From Chloroflexota bacterium (lineage in GTDB: Bacteria > Chloroflexota > Chloroflexia > Thermomicrobiales > JADLAZ01), in contig JADLAZ010000271.1 of assembly GCA_020849725.1 (NCBI GenBank), forward strand, positions 1-26,427: 26,427 bases of DNA, given 5' to 3'. The notes beneath the pieces are model-generated. The model was not told the origin of the DNA and did not search any database. It saw only the letters and a list, made by a program, of their open reading frames with translations. Below are positions 14,929 to 21,980 of this stretch, one piece after another. The stretch's first letter is position 1. Every line of letters begins with the position of its first letter. Made by a program: the position numbers and the translations under genes.

Positions 14929-15384
14929 ATGTCCACCGCACGCACCAACCCGTTCATCGCCGTCGCCCTCCAGTGCCTGCCGCTCCTCCATCCGGCCGTC
15001 CTGTACTACGCCGTGCTCTTCCCTCCCTCGTACCATCCCTTCGGAGGATTCAGCCCACACCCGCTGGCACCGCTCTGGCTCATGCTCCCGGTGGCCGCGC
15101 TCGGCGTGTTCAGTTGGGGGGCAGGCTACGCCTCCCTGGGGCGCTGGTGTCGCTTCGCGGTCGCCTGGCCGCTCTGCGTCGGATTCATGCTGGCGGCCAC
15201 CTCCACCAGTCTCTTCAACGTCGTCCTGCGCGTCGTCCCCGTCGACCACTTGGCCCTGAAGGGGACGGTGCTCCTCGTCGCGTTGATGGGTTACGATGCC
15301 TGGCGCCTGGCGACAGTGGCTCGCTCAGAGGCGTTGCCCCCTGCCCCCGAGCGCAGTGCGGAGCGCAGCGGCATCCTCCGCTAG
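14929..15384 (+). CDS. Four-helix integral membrane protein of unknown function
   Basis: A 151-residue protein from ATG 14929, with GGAG (14917-14920) eight bases ahead. Four hydrophobic helices are visible at about residues 11-31, 46-67, 76-103 and 108-127. A polar segment rich in Pro, His and Gly lies between the first two (PPSYHPFGGFSPHP). The tail is charged and probably cytoplasmic (ARSEALPPAPERSAERSGI). No catalytic or transport motif is recognised. The gene stands alone between the decayed region and the convergent recombinase gene, under a candidate promoter at 14853. Codon use matches the rest of the window, and the hydrophobic pattern makes it much more likely real than chance. Confidence 0.65.
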   Translation: MSTARTNPFIAVALQCLPLLHPAVLYYAVLFPPSYHPFGGFSPHPLAPLWLMLPVAALGVFSWGAGYASLGRWCRFAVAWPLCVGFMLAATSTSLFNVVLRVVPVDHLALKGTVLLVALMGYDAWRLATVARSEALPPAPERSAERSGILR

Positions 15385-15485
15385 CGCAGGGGCTCACGGC
15401 GGTCCGCCTCGCGGTGACTGCGTCATAGTCGGCATATCGTCGCAGGGTCGTCCCGCACGCATGCGTGCCCGATCGGGCGACCGCC

Positions 15486-16517
15486 TCAGCGCATCGGATG
15501 GTCGTCGGCACCGGCAGGCAGGCCCTTGCGCACCGCCTTGGGCAGCGCCACACCGGCCAGCGGATTGACCTTGCGCTGCTGCTCGATCAGTTGCTGCTCC
15601 GACATCGACAGGTAGATGCTGGTGGTGCGGATGTCGGTGTGGCCGAGCGTCTCCTTGAGCGTCATCAGGTCCATGCCGCCGCCGAGGGCGGAGACGCTGA
15701 ACGTATGGCGCAGCAGGTGGGCGTGCAGGCGCTCGATGCCGCTCCGCTCGCGCGCCCGGCGGATCACGAGCTTGATCGCGTTGTAGGTCAGGGCGGTGCC
15801 GGTGCGGGTGAGGAAGAAGTGCGGGTCGGCCGACGCCGGCCGGTAATGCTGGCGGTAGCGCAGCATCGCGCGCGCCGCCTCCGGCGGCAGGTTGACGGCG
15901 CGCGTCTTGTTGCCCTTACCGGCGCACACGCGCAGGTAGCCGGCGTCGAGGTGGACGTCGTCGAGCACGAGATTGGTCAGCTCGGTTGCCCGCAGGCCCG
16001 TCCCCAGGTAGGTCAGCATGACCGCGAAGTCGCGGCAGCCGATCGGGTGGCGCAGGTCGTAGCCCGCCAGGACGCGCGCCATCTCATCCGGCCGCAGTGG
16101 CTCCTGATGCGTGCGCGGGAGCTTCGGCAGCCGCAGCCGGGCCATGGTGTCGCGCGCGGCATAGCCCTGCTCCTCGGCCGCCAGCCAGCCGGCGAACCGC
16201 TTGAGGGTCTGGAGGTAGCCGACCAGCGTGTTCGCCGCCAGCGGCCGGTCGGTCTCCAGCAGCGCGTGGACGCCCCGCTGCGACCCGCCGCTGACGAAGG
16301 TTGCCTGCTTGACGGTCCGGCCCGCCAGCCACTGGCTGTAGCGCCGGCCATTCGTCAGCGTGACGGCGGCGAGGTCCGCTGCCTGCCCCTCGGCCGCCAG
16401 CCAGTCGAGGAAGTAGCGCAGGTTGGCGGCGTACCACGCCACCGTCTTCGGCGAGAGTCGGCGCGTCCGGCAGTCCAGCAGGAACTCCTCCACCAGGGTC
16501 GCGAGATCCGTGGCCAT
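15486..16517 (-). CDS. Tyrosine recombinase / phage-type integrase (XerC/D-like)
   Basis: A 343-residue site-specific recombinase. The N-terminal SAM-like DNA-binding domain covers about residues 5-115 (FLLDCRTRRLSPKTVAWYAA, then NTLVGYLQTLKRFAGWL). The catalytic domain covers about 140-310 and carries the full set: R176 in GLRATEL, K201 in GKGNKTR, H267 and R270 in HLLRH, H293 in LGHTDI, and the nucleophile Y302 in SIYLS. It should therefore be active in cutting and rejoining DNA through a 3'-phosphotyrosine. A strong GGAGGAGGGG lies just before its ATG. XerC/D are usually near 300 residues; the extra length is mostly an N-terminal insert around 52-95 and a C-terminal tail. No other phage or conjugation gene is seen, so this is either a solo recombinase or the remnant of an element. 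It lies about 250 bases downstream of a tRNA-Thr-like gene, a typical integration target. Confidence 0.93.
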   Translation of the reverse strand: MATDLATLVEEFLLDCRTRRLSPKTVAWYAANLRYFLDWLAAEGQAADLAAVTLTNGRRYSQWLAGRTVKQATFVSGGSQRGVHALLETDRPLAANTLVGYLQTLKRFAGWLAAEEQGYAARDTMARLRLPKLPRTHQEPLRPDEMARVLAGYDLRHPIGCRDFAVMLTYLGTGLRATELTNLVLDDVHLDAGYLRVCAGKGNKTRAVNLPPEAARAMLRYRQHYRPASADPHFFLTRTGTALTYNAIKLVIRRARERSGIERLHAHLLRHTFSVSALGGGMDLMTLKETLGHTDIRTTSIYLSMSEQQLIEQQRKVNPLAGVALPKAVRKGLPAGADDHPMR

Positions 16518-16735
16518 GGCCCCTCCTCCGCTCGCTCGTCGCCGTCGCCCCAGGCGTACGGCGTGCCGGCCCGCCTGTCCAGCGGCGTGCCCAAACTGTG
16601 ACCGAGGAGTGGCGACGGGGTGGCGCGGCCGTGACCGGCGCGGGGCTGCGGGGTGGCCGACCGGGGTCCAGATCGAGGCGTCCCGGTGCGTTGGCGAGCA
16701 ACTGTGACGCGTCGCAAGACCGGTCGGCGGCCATG

Positions 16736-16762
16736 AAAAAAACCCCGCGTGTGCGGAGGTTT
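16736..16762 (-). terminator. Intrinsic terminator after the tRNA-like gene
   Basis: Read on the minus strand, a GC-rich stem (AAACC-CCGC pairing with GCGG-GGTTT, one bulged T, four-base loop) is followed by seven T (plus positions 16736-16742 are A). It begins eight bases after the inferred CCA end of the tRNA-like sequence, so it most likely ends that transcript. Confidence 0.75.
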
Positions 16763-16769
16763 CGGCCGA

Positions 16770-16843
16770 TGGGTCCGTCGTCGGGGTGGGGCCGGCAGGT
16801 GCTGGTTACAAAACAGCTGCTCTGCCAATTGAGCTACGTCGGC
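16770..16843 (-). tRNA. tRNA-Thr(UGU)-like gene with degenerate T arm
   Basis: The first 43 bases (16843 down to 16801) fit a tRNA well. They give acceptor strand GCCGACG, T8-A9, a paired D stem GCTC/GAGC with loop AATTGGCA, and an anticodon stem-loop with TTTGTAA, placing anticodon TGT (threonine) at plus 16808-16810. One anticodon-stem pair is broken (U31-C39). The 3' half lacks the usual GGTTCGA T loop, and no good T stem forms. The end CGACGGA-C-CCA pairs with the acceptor strand at five of seven positions and would encode CCA at 16770-16772. Total length is 74. It is probably a pseudo-tRNA, or a tRNA whose 3' half was damaged or replaced by recombination. It has its own terminator. Confidence 0.5.
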
Positions 16844-16957
16844 CTGCATTTGTGGCGTCAGGACGCCGAATCGCCGCCTCGCGCCCGCGTGACCAGGTCT
16901 GATTTATCGGACGGCGACCCCTGGTCTCCTCGATCAGCGGTGTCCACACCGACCGAA

Positions 16958-16966
16958 AGTATAGCA
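16958..16966 (-). promoter_or_regulatory. Extended -10 promoter candidate reading toward the tRNA-like gene
   Basis: The minus strand reads TGCTATACT, an extended -10 (TG-n-TATACT), about 115 bases upstream of the tRNA-like 5' end. No good -35 is seen at 16-18 bases. It is the best promoter-like sequence in the 212 bases between the tRNA-like gene and the channel gene. Confidence 0.4.
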
Positions 16967-17055
16967 GACCCTTCCAGAGTTCGGCCGCTGCCCCGCCGCC
17001 GCCCTGCTGAAACTCACCGGCCGGGATTGATCGGGTGCGGGGACGGCGACGGCGC

Positions 17056-18243
17056 TCAACCCGGACGCTGGGCCGCGAGCCTGGCGCTGAGCACACTGCC
17101 GATGAGCCGGCGTATCAGCCCGATGAAGACCGCCAGCCAGACGGCGAGAGCCACACCGATGAATAGGCGCGGGATGACGTGCAGGAATGCCAGGTCCATC
17201 GCCTCGGCCATCTTGAGCGTGCCGACCGCATACATGCCCAACGGAAAGACCGCTCCCCAGTAGAGTGGGTCATAGGTCAGCGGATAGCGCTTGTAGAGGT
17301 GCCGCCAGACACTCAATATGATGAGCATTGGAATCCACCAGGTCCCAGTAGCCCAATAGAGAACAGTGAAGCCCTTCAGAAAAGGAAGCATAGCTTGCAA
17401 ATATGGAGCATCAGACGCATTGGCATTTGCAATCAAGACTGCTCCGCCGAGAGTCGAGATGGCCATTGCTCCCATATTGATCCAGTAGGGCGGGGTCAGA
17501 TCACCAGGCGAGAACTGAAAGAAAGTATAGCGATAGAATATCAGAGAAATCATCCAAATATACAGCATTCCACCCCACAACCACATAGAGAGGGCGAAGA
17601 AATTCAGCTCCAGCCGGTGGGGTTGTTGGAGGTGAGGCGCCAAGAATGCTGTGAGGACCGCCACCGATTGAGTGGCCACCACCGCAATGAGCCACGCTCC
17701 AGTGATGCCTTTCTCAAGAGATGGCTTGTCTTTCTTTATCGTGAACCCGGTGAATATGATGTAGATAATGACTATCCAGAGACCCACGCCCATGATCCAG
17801 AGCGGCATTGCCAGAGTATGGCTTCCCCAGATGGCAATGATTTGAGTGCCGAGGACACACGTGGCCGCAACGGTCGTGAAGTAGCCTGGCCCGCGCACGT
17901 GGTCAATGAGGTCGGCTGCGAAGTCGCGCGGAAAGCGCCAGAGGCGCAGCAGCGTCAACACCCACAGGATGACGTAGGTCACGATGTTGAGCCAGCCTAA
18001 GGCGACGGCCACTACTCTCATCCCGAGCAGGTTCGTCCCAATGGCCAGGATGCCGGTGGCCATGACCATGGCAAAGTAGCCTGGGGGCAGGGTCTTGACC
18101 CCAGCGTCGAAGGTAGCGAGCAGACCGCTCCACGCTTGAATCGAGGGATTGTCCGCACGGTCTCGGAGAACGGGGTTCTGGGTACGCCGGTGCATTGCCT
18201 CGCATGCCTCCCAGCTCAGACGCAGGCCACCCGTACTCCTCAT
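17056..18243 (-). CDS. SLAC1/TehA (TDT) family anion channel or exporter
   Basis: A 395-residue membrane protein with about ten transmembrane helices. The first helix carries [17 protein letters not shown], the hallmark start of the tellurite-resistance/dicarboxylate transporter (TDT) family. That family includes bacterial TehA, yeast malate and sulfite transporters and plant SLAC1 nitrate/chloride channels. Further typical pieces are [15 protein letters not shown], the central aromatic stretch [15 protein letters not shown], and [14 protein letters not shown] near the end. ATG 18243 has AAGGA a few bases ahead; ATG at residue 17 is an alternative. The gene follows narK after 36 bases on the same strand, so it is probably the last gene of the nar/nxr operon. 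Given the neighbours and the nitrate permeability known for SLAC1-type channels, it may let nitrate or nitrite cross the membrane (inference). Sulfite, dicarboxylates or chloride remain possible. Confidence 0.88.
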   Translation of the reverse strand: MRSTGGLRLSWEACEAMHRRTQNPVLRDRADNPSIQAWSGLLATFDAGVKTLPPGYFAMVMATGILAIGTNLLGMRVVAVALGWLNIVTYVILWVLTLLRLWRFPRDFAADLIDHVRGPGYFTTVAATCVLGTQIIAIWGSHTLAMPLWIMGVGLWIVIIYIIFTGFTIKKDKPSLEKGITGAWLIAVVATQSVAVLTAFLAPHLQQPHRLELNFFALSMWLWGGMLYIWMISLIFYRYTFFQFSPGDLTPPYWINMGAMAISTLGGAVLIANANASDAPYLQAMLPFLKGFTVLYWATGTWWIPMLIILSVWRHLYKRYPLTYDPLYWGAVFPLGMYAVGTLKMAEAMDLAFLHVIPRLFIGVALAVWLAVFIGLIRRLIGSVLSARLAAQRPG

Positions 18244-18279
18244 TGTCCTTCATCGGCGCGTGTCGTGACGCCCTCCCTG

Positions 18280-19815
18280 TCACACGTGCTCGCGGATGAG
18301 TGCCTGCGCCCGATCCATGCGCCGGATAGTCACATGCATCCACGCGAGGCAGGCCAATGCCACGATGAGCAGGAGCATCCAGCAGGTGGTCCAGACCCCG
18401 GTGACTTGAAGGAGGTACCCGAAGATGATGGGGTTGAAGAAGCCTCCCAGGGCGCCGATGACGCCGATGAGGCCACCGACAACGCCCACGCTGCCAGGGA
18501 AGTAGGTGGGGATATGCTTGTAGACGGCCGCGCTTCCTATCCCCATCAGAATTCCCAATAGGAAGACTAGTCCCGTAAAAATCCATCGATTTGCCTGAAA
18601 ATAGATGTGAGTCTCGCCTCTGGCCAGAACTTGCCCTTTCCCAACAGTGCTTCCGACCTGCACCACGGGAACCTGGGAGTAGGTCGTCGTCGGCCATAGC
18701 ACGAGTCCTTCTTCGTCTGACGCGGCATGGACGCCGAAGCGGACCCGCGCGGCCGTATCCGAGGCGTCGGGTGCGCCGGCGAGTACGTAGCGGTCCTGGC
18801 CGATCACGATCTCCCCTTCCGTAACCGCCGTGACGACGCCGGCTCGATCGGCGAACACCCCTTGGCTGGGTGTCAGTATCTCCACGCGTGGGGGGAAGAG
18901 GAGGACCAGCAGGAGGCTGCTGCCGCCGAAGACCAGGTAGAGGATAGTCCGAGCGCCCCACTTGTCCGAGGCCCAACCGCCGACAGCGCGGATGACTCCG
19001 CCTGGGAGACTAAAGAGCGCCACCAACAGGCCCGCCTCAGCCAATGATACGGAATAGACATTGAGATAATAGGGGACCAACCATTGCGAGAGGGCGACGA
19101 AACCGCCGAAGAAGACGAAGTAGTACAGGCCGAAGCGCCAGACCCGAATGTTGCGCAAGGGAGCGAGACGCTGCGCGACGGTCAGCACCTGCGGCGATGT
19201 TCTGGTCGTTGTCATGGCCCAGAACAGGATGGCCGCCACCACCAGCGCGCCCGCGTAAACCTGAGGCAGCAGTCGCCATCCAGCCACATCTGCTCCGTCA
19301 TTGGTCAGCAGGCGGAGCAGGAACGGGGCGACCATGGCGGTGATGCCGGCTCCCATGGTGCCCATTCCGAAGATCCCGAGCACGGTGCCCTGTCGCTCCG
19401 TTGGGAACCAGATTGAGGTGTATGCAACGCCAACGGCGAAGGTGGCGCCACTCAATCCAAATCCAAGACTCGCCAGGAGGAACTGGAGATAGGAGTCCGT
19501 GTGGCTCAGCAAGTACATCGGCACGGCCGCCACCAGCATGACGAGGGGAAACACGAGACGCCCCCCGTACTTGTCAGTCAGCAGGCCCATTGGTAGGCGC
19601 AGGAGCGCTCCGGTCAGCACGGGGGCGCCAATGAGCCAGCCCATCTGCGCCTTATTCCACTGATAGACCCCGTTGTCGACCAGGAAGGTGACGAGGACAC
19701 CGTTCACTACCCAGGCAGCGAAACAGACCGTGAAGGCCAGGGTATTCATTACCAGGACCTGGTAGGCTTGTCGCTTTGTCACCACCATTGGATTGCGCAC
19801 GGTAAGGAGGGTCAC
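18280..19815 (-). CDS. narK: NarK-type nitrate/nitrite transporter with an inserted beta domain
   Basis: A 511-residue major facilitator protein. GTG 19815 is chosen because it overlaps the preceding stop (GTGA) and has AGGAGG eight bases upstream; the open frame continues further only as antisense-like read-through. Substrate arginines expected in NarK are present at R73 (LLRLPMG) and R276 (GVIRAVGG). The glycine-rich nitrate signatures GFGLSGATFAVGVAY (118-132) and VGVVGGLIGVIGALGGFF (443-460) are clear. Unusually, about 100 residues (308-410) between two membrane helices form a soluble, beta-rich segment. It contains GVVTAVTEGEIVIG and VGSTVGKGQVLARGETHIYF, resembling a barrel-sandwich-hybrid fold. 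Standard E. coli NarK (about 460 residues) lacks this. The function is nitrate/nitrite exchange or proton-linked transport; direction is not decided by the sequence. It is translationally coupled to the FNT gene. Confidence 0.93.
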   Translation of the reverse strand: MTLLTVRNPMVVTKRQAYQVLVMNTLAFTVCFAAWVVNGVLVTFLVDNGVYQWNKAQMGWLIGAPVLTGALLRLPMGLLTDKYGGRLVFPLVMLVAAVPMYLLSHTDSYLQFLLASLGFGLSGATFAVGVAYTSIWFPTERQGTVLGIFGMGTMGAGITAMVAPFLLRLLTNDGADVAGWRLLPQVYAGALVVAAILFWAMTTTRTSPQVLTVAQRLAPLRNIRVWRFGLYYFVFFGGFVALSQWLVPYYLNVYSVSLAEAGLLVALFSLPGGVIRAVGGWASDKWGARTILYLVFGGSSLLLVLLFPPRVEILTPSQGVFADRAGVVTAVTEGEIVIGQDRYVLAGAPDASDTAARVRFGVHAASDEEGLVLWPTTTYSQVPVVQVGSTVGKGQVLARGETHIYFQANRWIFTGLVFLLGILMGIGSAAVYKHIPTYFPGSVGVVGGLIGVIGALGGFFNPIIFGYLLQVTGVWTTCWMLLLIVALACLAWMHVTIRRMDRAQALIREHV

Positions 19816-20696
19816 TCTCCATACCTCCTGCCAGCCGGCATCTCTTCCATTCCAGCGGGAAGAACCTGCCCCAGCGCACTGGTCCTTGGCACATGTGCCG
19901 GCTGCGCCGATGCGTGCCCGTAGGTGGCCCACAGAGCGAGGCCCGTGAACATTGTGCCGCCGATAATGTTGCCGATCGTCACCGGGACCTGATTCCACAG
20001 CCACCAATCCGCCACGGACACCGGTGCGCCCAGGATGATGCCGGCCGGGATCACGAACATATTGACGACGGAGTGCTCGTAGCCCAAGGCAAAGAAAGTC
20101 AAGATCGGCAGCCAGATGGCGCCGATCTTGCCGATAACCGACCGTGAGGTGTAGGGGAGCACGGCTGTCCCCAGGGCAACGAGCCAGTTGCAGAGTACGC
20201 CGCTCACGAGCGCGGCGCTCCAACCGCCCAGACCAGCAGCCGCATAGGCTAGGGTCTTCTTGCGCGCCACCTGACGGACCACATCGCCGAGTGCGCCGCC
20301 GTCATTCGCCCCGAACGTGGTGATCACCAGCGTGAAGAGGGTGGCGAAGACGAGGCCGCCGATCAGGTTGGCCGCGAAGACCCAGCCCCAGTTGCGGATC
20401 GACCGCGCCACGGTCACCTGGCCCGCCGCCATGCCGATCGATAGCGCGGCGTAATTCCCCGTGCCCAGCTCTAACCCCAGGAGGACGATCAACCCGATAC
20501 CGATGGGGAAGACGAGCGCCCCGACGAAGGGAGGCGCTCCCTGGGCGACGACGACCAATGCGAGTGCGGTCGCATAGCCCAAGAAGACGGCCGATAGGAT
20601 GCCTCGCACGAGGAGATCGCGCGCGGGCAGGGCGGTCTTGGCCTCTGCCGCCTGGACGATCTCCCGCACCAGCTCGACCGGCTTCACATAGTCCAT
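19812..20696 (-). CDS. Formate/nitrite transporter family channel (FocA/NirC-like)
   Basis: A 294-residue protein with six membrane helices and the FNT fingerprint: LELGTGNYA (usual form ELFTGN) at about 75-83, NWGWVFAANLIGG at 102-114, GVLCNWLVALG at 166-176, and the pore histidine H208 in GYEHSVVNMFVIPAG. FNT proteins form pentamers that pass small monovalent anions such as formate and nitrite. Its position between narI and narK strongly suggests nitrite as substrate. The ATG lies 10 bases after the narI stop with no strong Shine-Dalgarno, so translation is probably coupled. The last four bases overlap the narK start. The C-terminal tail after the sixth helix (from about 263) is longer than in E. 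coli NirC and looks unstructured. The Phe-to-Gly change in the omega-loop motif is a departure worth noting, since that loop gates the channel in FocA. Confidence 0.93.
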   Translation of the reverse strand: MDYVKPVELVREIVQAAEAKTALPARDLLVRGILSAVFLGYATALALVVVAQGAPPFVGALVFPIGIGLIVLLGLELGTGNYAALSIGMAAGQVTVARSIRNWGWVFAANLIGGLVFATLFTLVITTFGANDGGALGDVVRQVARKKTLAYAAAGLGGWSAALVSGVLCNWLVALGTAVLPYTSRSVIGKIGAIWLPILTFFALGYEHSVVNMFVIPAGIILGAPVSVADWWLWNQVPVTIGNIIGGTMFTGLALWATYGHASAQPAHVPRTSALGQVLPAGMEEMPAGRRYGE

Positions 20697-20706
20697 CGTA
20701 CAGAGA

Positions 20707-21405
20707 TCATCGTTTCAATCCTACATAGCTCCGCATGGAGATGTAGGGCCGCGTGATGTAGGCGAAGGGATAGCTGAAAACATGCACCAGCTTGGTAAAT
20801 GGGAAGTAGGCCAGAAAGATGAAATTAACGATCATATGCAGCTTGATGATCAGGGGAGCGCTGGCCACTAATCCAGGATTGGGCTGCAGCGTAAACAGGC
20901 CGACCAACCACGGCCCCACCGCGAACGACACTCCCCAGGCCATCTGCACCATCGAGTGGTACAGCCCGAGACCGGTGATAACAATGAGAAAGAGCAGGAC
21001 GATGTAGTCGTCATGTGTGCTCATCGCCCGCACCTGGGGCATGATGATCCGGCGGACCAGCGCCCATGATGCTCCGTACAGCAGAAGCACGCACCCAAAC
21101 ATACCGGTCCAGCGGAAGAAATCGGCCAGTGAGGACCAGCCGCCGGCGCCGCCGATGAAGCCGACGATGTGGGCCAGGATGATGATGAGGAGCCCCCAGT
21201 GCAGGCACAACGCCGCCGGTCCGATGGAGGCGCGCCCGAAGAAGCCAGTGGAACGCGTGGTCCACAGGTAGTCGCCCCGGACGCTCCAATCCGCCTTGCC
21301 CCTGAACGCGGTGTTGAAGCCAGTGAAGGCTCGGAAGATCGAGCCACCGATGAACAGCAAGATAGTGATATAGGGCAGCCCTACAAAGAGGAAGTTGTCA
21401 AGCAT
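20707..21405 (-). CDS. narI: Respiratory nitrate reductase / nitrite oxidoreductase gamma subunit
   Basis: A 232-residue di-haem cytochrome b with five membrane helices. It exchanges electrons between the quinone pool (or another carrier) and NarH. The four haem-ligand histidines are present as two pairs: H69 and H79 in LHWGLLIIILAH, and H190 and H208 in KLHMIVNF/KLVHVFSYP. The spacings (10 and 18) equal those of E. coli NarI (H56/H66, H187/H205). The end, FSYPFAYITRPY, is typical. The start at 21405 overlaps narJ by 25 bases, and GAGGG plus AGG stand within ten bases before it. Length matches the family (about 225). It forms the membrane anchor of the NarGHI complex, placing the active site on the cytoplasmic side. 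Confidence 0.95.
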   Translation of the reverse strand: MLDNFLFVGLPYITILLFIGGSIFRAFTGFNTAFRGKADWSVRGDYLWTTRSTGFFGRASIGPAALCLHWGLLIIILAHIVGFIGGAGGWSSLADFFRWTGMFGCVLLLYGASWALVRRIIMPQVRAMSTHDDYIVLLFLIVITGLGLYHSMVQMAWGVSFAVGPWLVGLFTLQPNPGLVASAPLIIKLHMIVNFIFLAYFPFTKLVHVFSYPFAYITRPYISMRSYVGLKR

Positions 21406-21980
21406 GACCTATCCCTCACCCTCGCGTTCAGGTCCAGCCTCAACACCTGCTCCAGCGCGTCGAGGAGCTGGACGTAGGGGGTTGCTAGCGCCTCCAGCCT
21501 GGCGCGGATGGGCGCCAGGAAGGGCAGGATGTATTCCTGGATGAGTTTGTCCCTGATCGGGTCCTCCGACTCGGCAGAGAGCGCCAGAAACTCAACGACC
21601 AATGGCAAGTAATCCGGCAGTTCTTGCCCATTAGGCACCAATCCTAGATGCCTGTAGATGCCAAGAAGCTCTATCATGTAGCCATTGCGGTCGGAGACGG
21701 CAGCTTTCGCGCAGGTATCCGGCTCCTCGAAAGTATGGCTTCCCAGGTAGAGCGAGCATTGCGGAGCCAGTTCGAAGAGTTCGACGTATTGGTCCTCTGC
21801 CAGGGGATCTTGCAAGAACTGCGACAACAACGTAGGCCCTTGCGCATCGAGCCGTGCCCAGCCGGCCAGGGCCGCGCTGGCGTCTCGCTCAATCGCATCC
21901 CGATCGACATCAGCGGGGCTGCACCACAACTCCGCGATGGTGGCGTAGACGTCGCGCAAGACAAGCGTCTCTTCAGTCAT
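21381..21980 (-). CDS. narJ: NarJ-type molybdenum enzyme assembly chaperone
   Basis: A 199-residue TorD/NarJ-family chaperone. It binds the NarG N-terminus in the cytoplasm and helps insert the molybdenum cofactor before membrane attachment; it is not part of the final complex. Recognisable blocks are YVELFELAPQCSLYLGSHTF, a middle YMIELLGIYRHLGL, and ELPDYLPLVVEFLALSA, the most conserved stretch of the family. The start ATG at 21980 shares eight bases (ATGACTGA) with the narH stop; a longer frame extends into narH but only as overlap. GGAG lies about eight bases upstream. The usual dDSRdRG-type motif after the SLYL block is changed here to EPDTCAKA, so this copy is somewhat divergent. It overlaps narI at its 3' end. 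Confidence 0.94.
   Translation of the reverse strand: MTEETLVLRDVYATIAELWCSPADVDRDAIERDASAALAGWARLDAQGPTLLSQFLQDPLAEDQYVELFELAPQCSLYLGSHTFEEPDTCAKAAVSDRNGYMIELLGIYRHLGLVPNGQELPDYLPLVVEFLALSAESEDPIRDKLIQEYILPFLAPIRARLEALATPYVQLLDALEQVLRLDLNARVRDRSCLTTSSL

Noticed and set aside
15465..16601. 378-codon plus-strand frame over the recombinase
   Set aside because: It is the antisense shadow of a recombinase with a full catalytic set; no family features of its own.
16594..16708. AACTGTGAC repeated at 16594 and 16700 between the recombinase and the tRNA-like gene
   Set aside because: Nine bases is too short to call recombinase arm sites without further copies or an inverted partner.
19816..20223. 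N-terminal extension of the narK frame into the FNT gene
   Set aside because: The extension is antisense-like text in another frame of the FNT gene, and the GTG at 19815 has a strong AGGAGG upstream.
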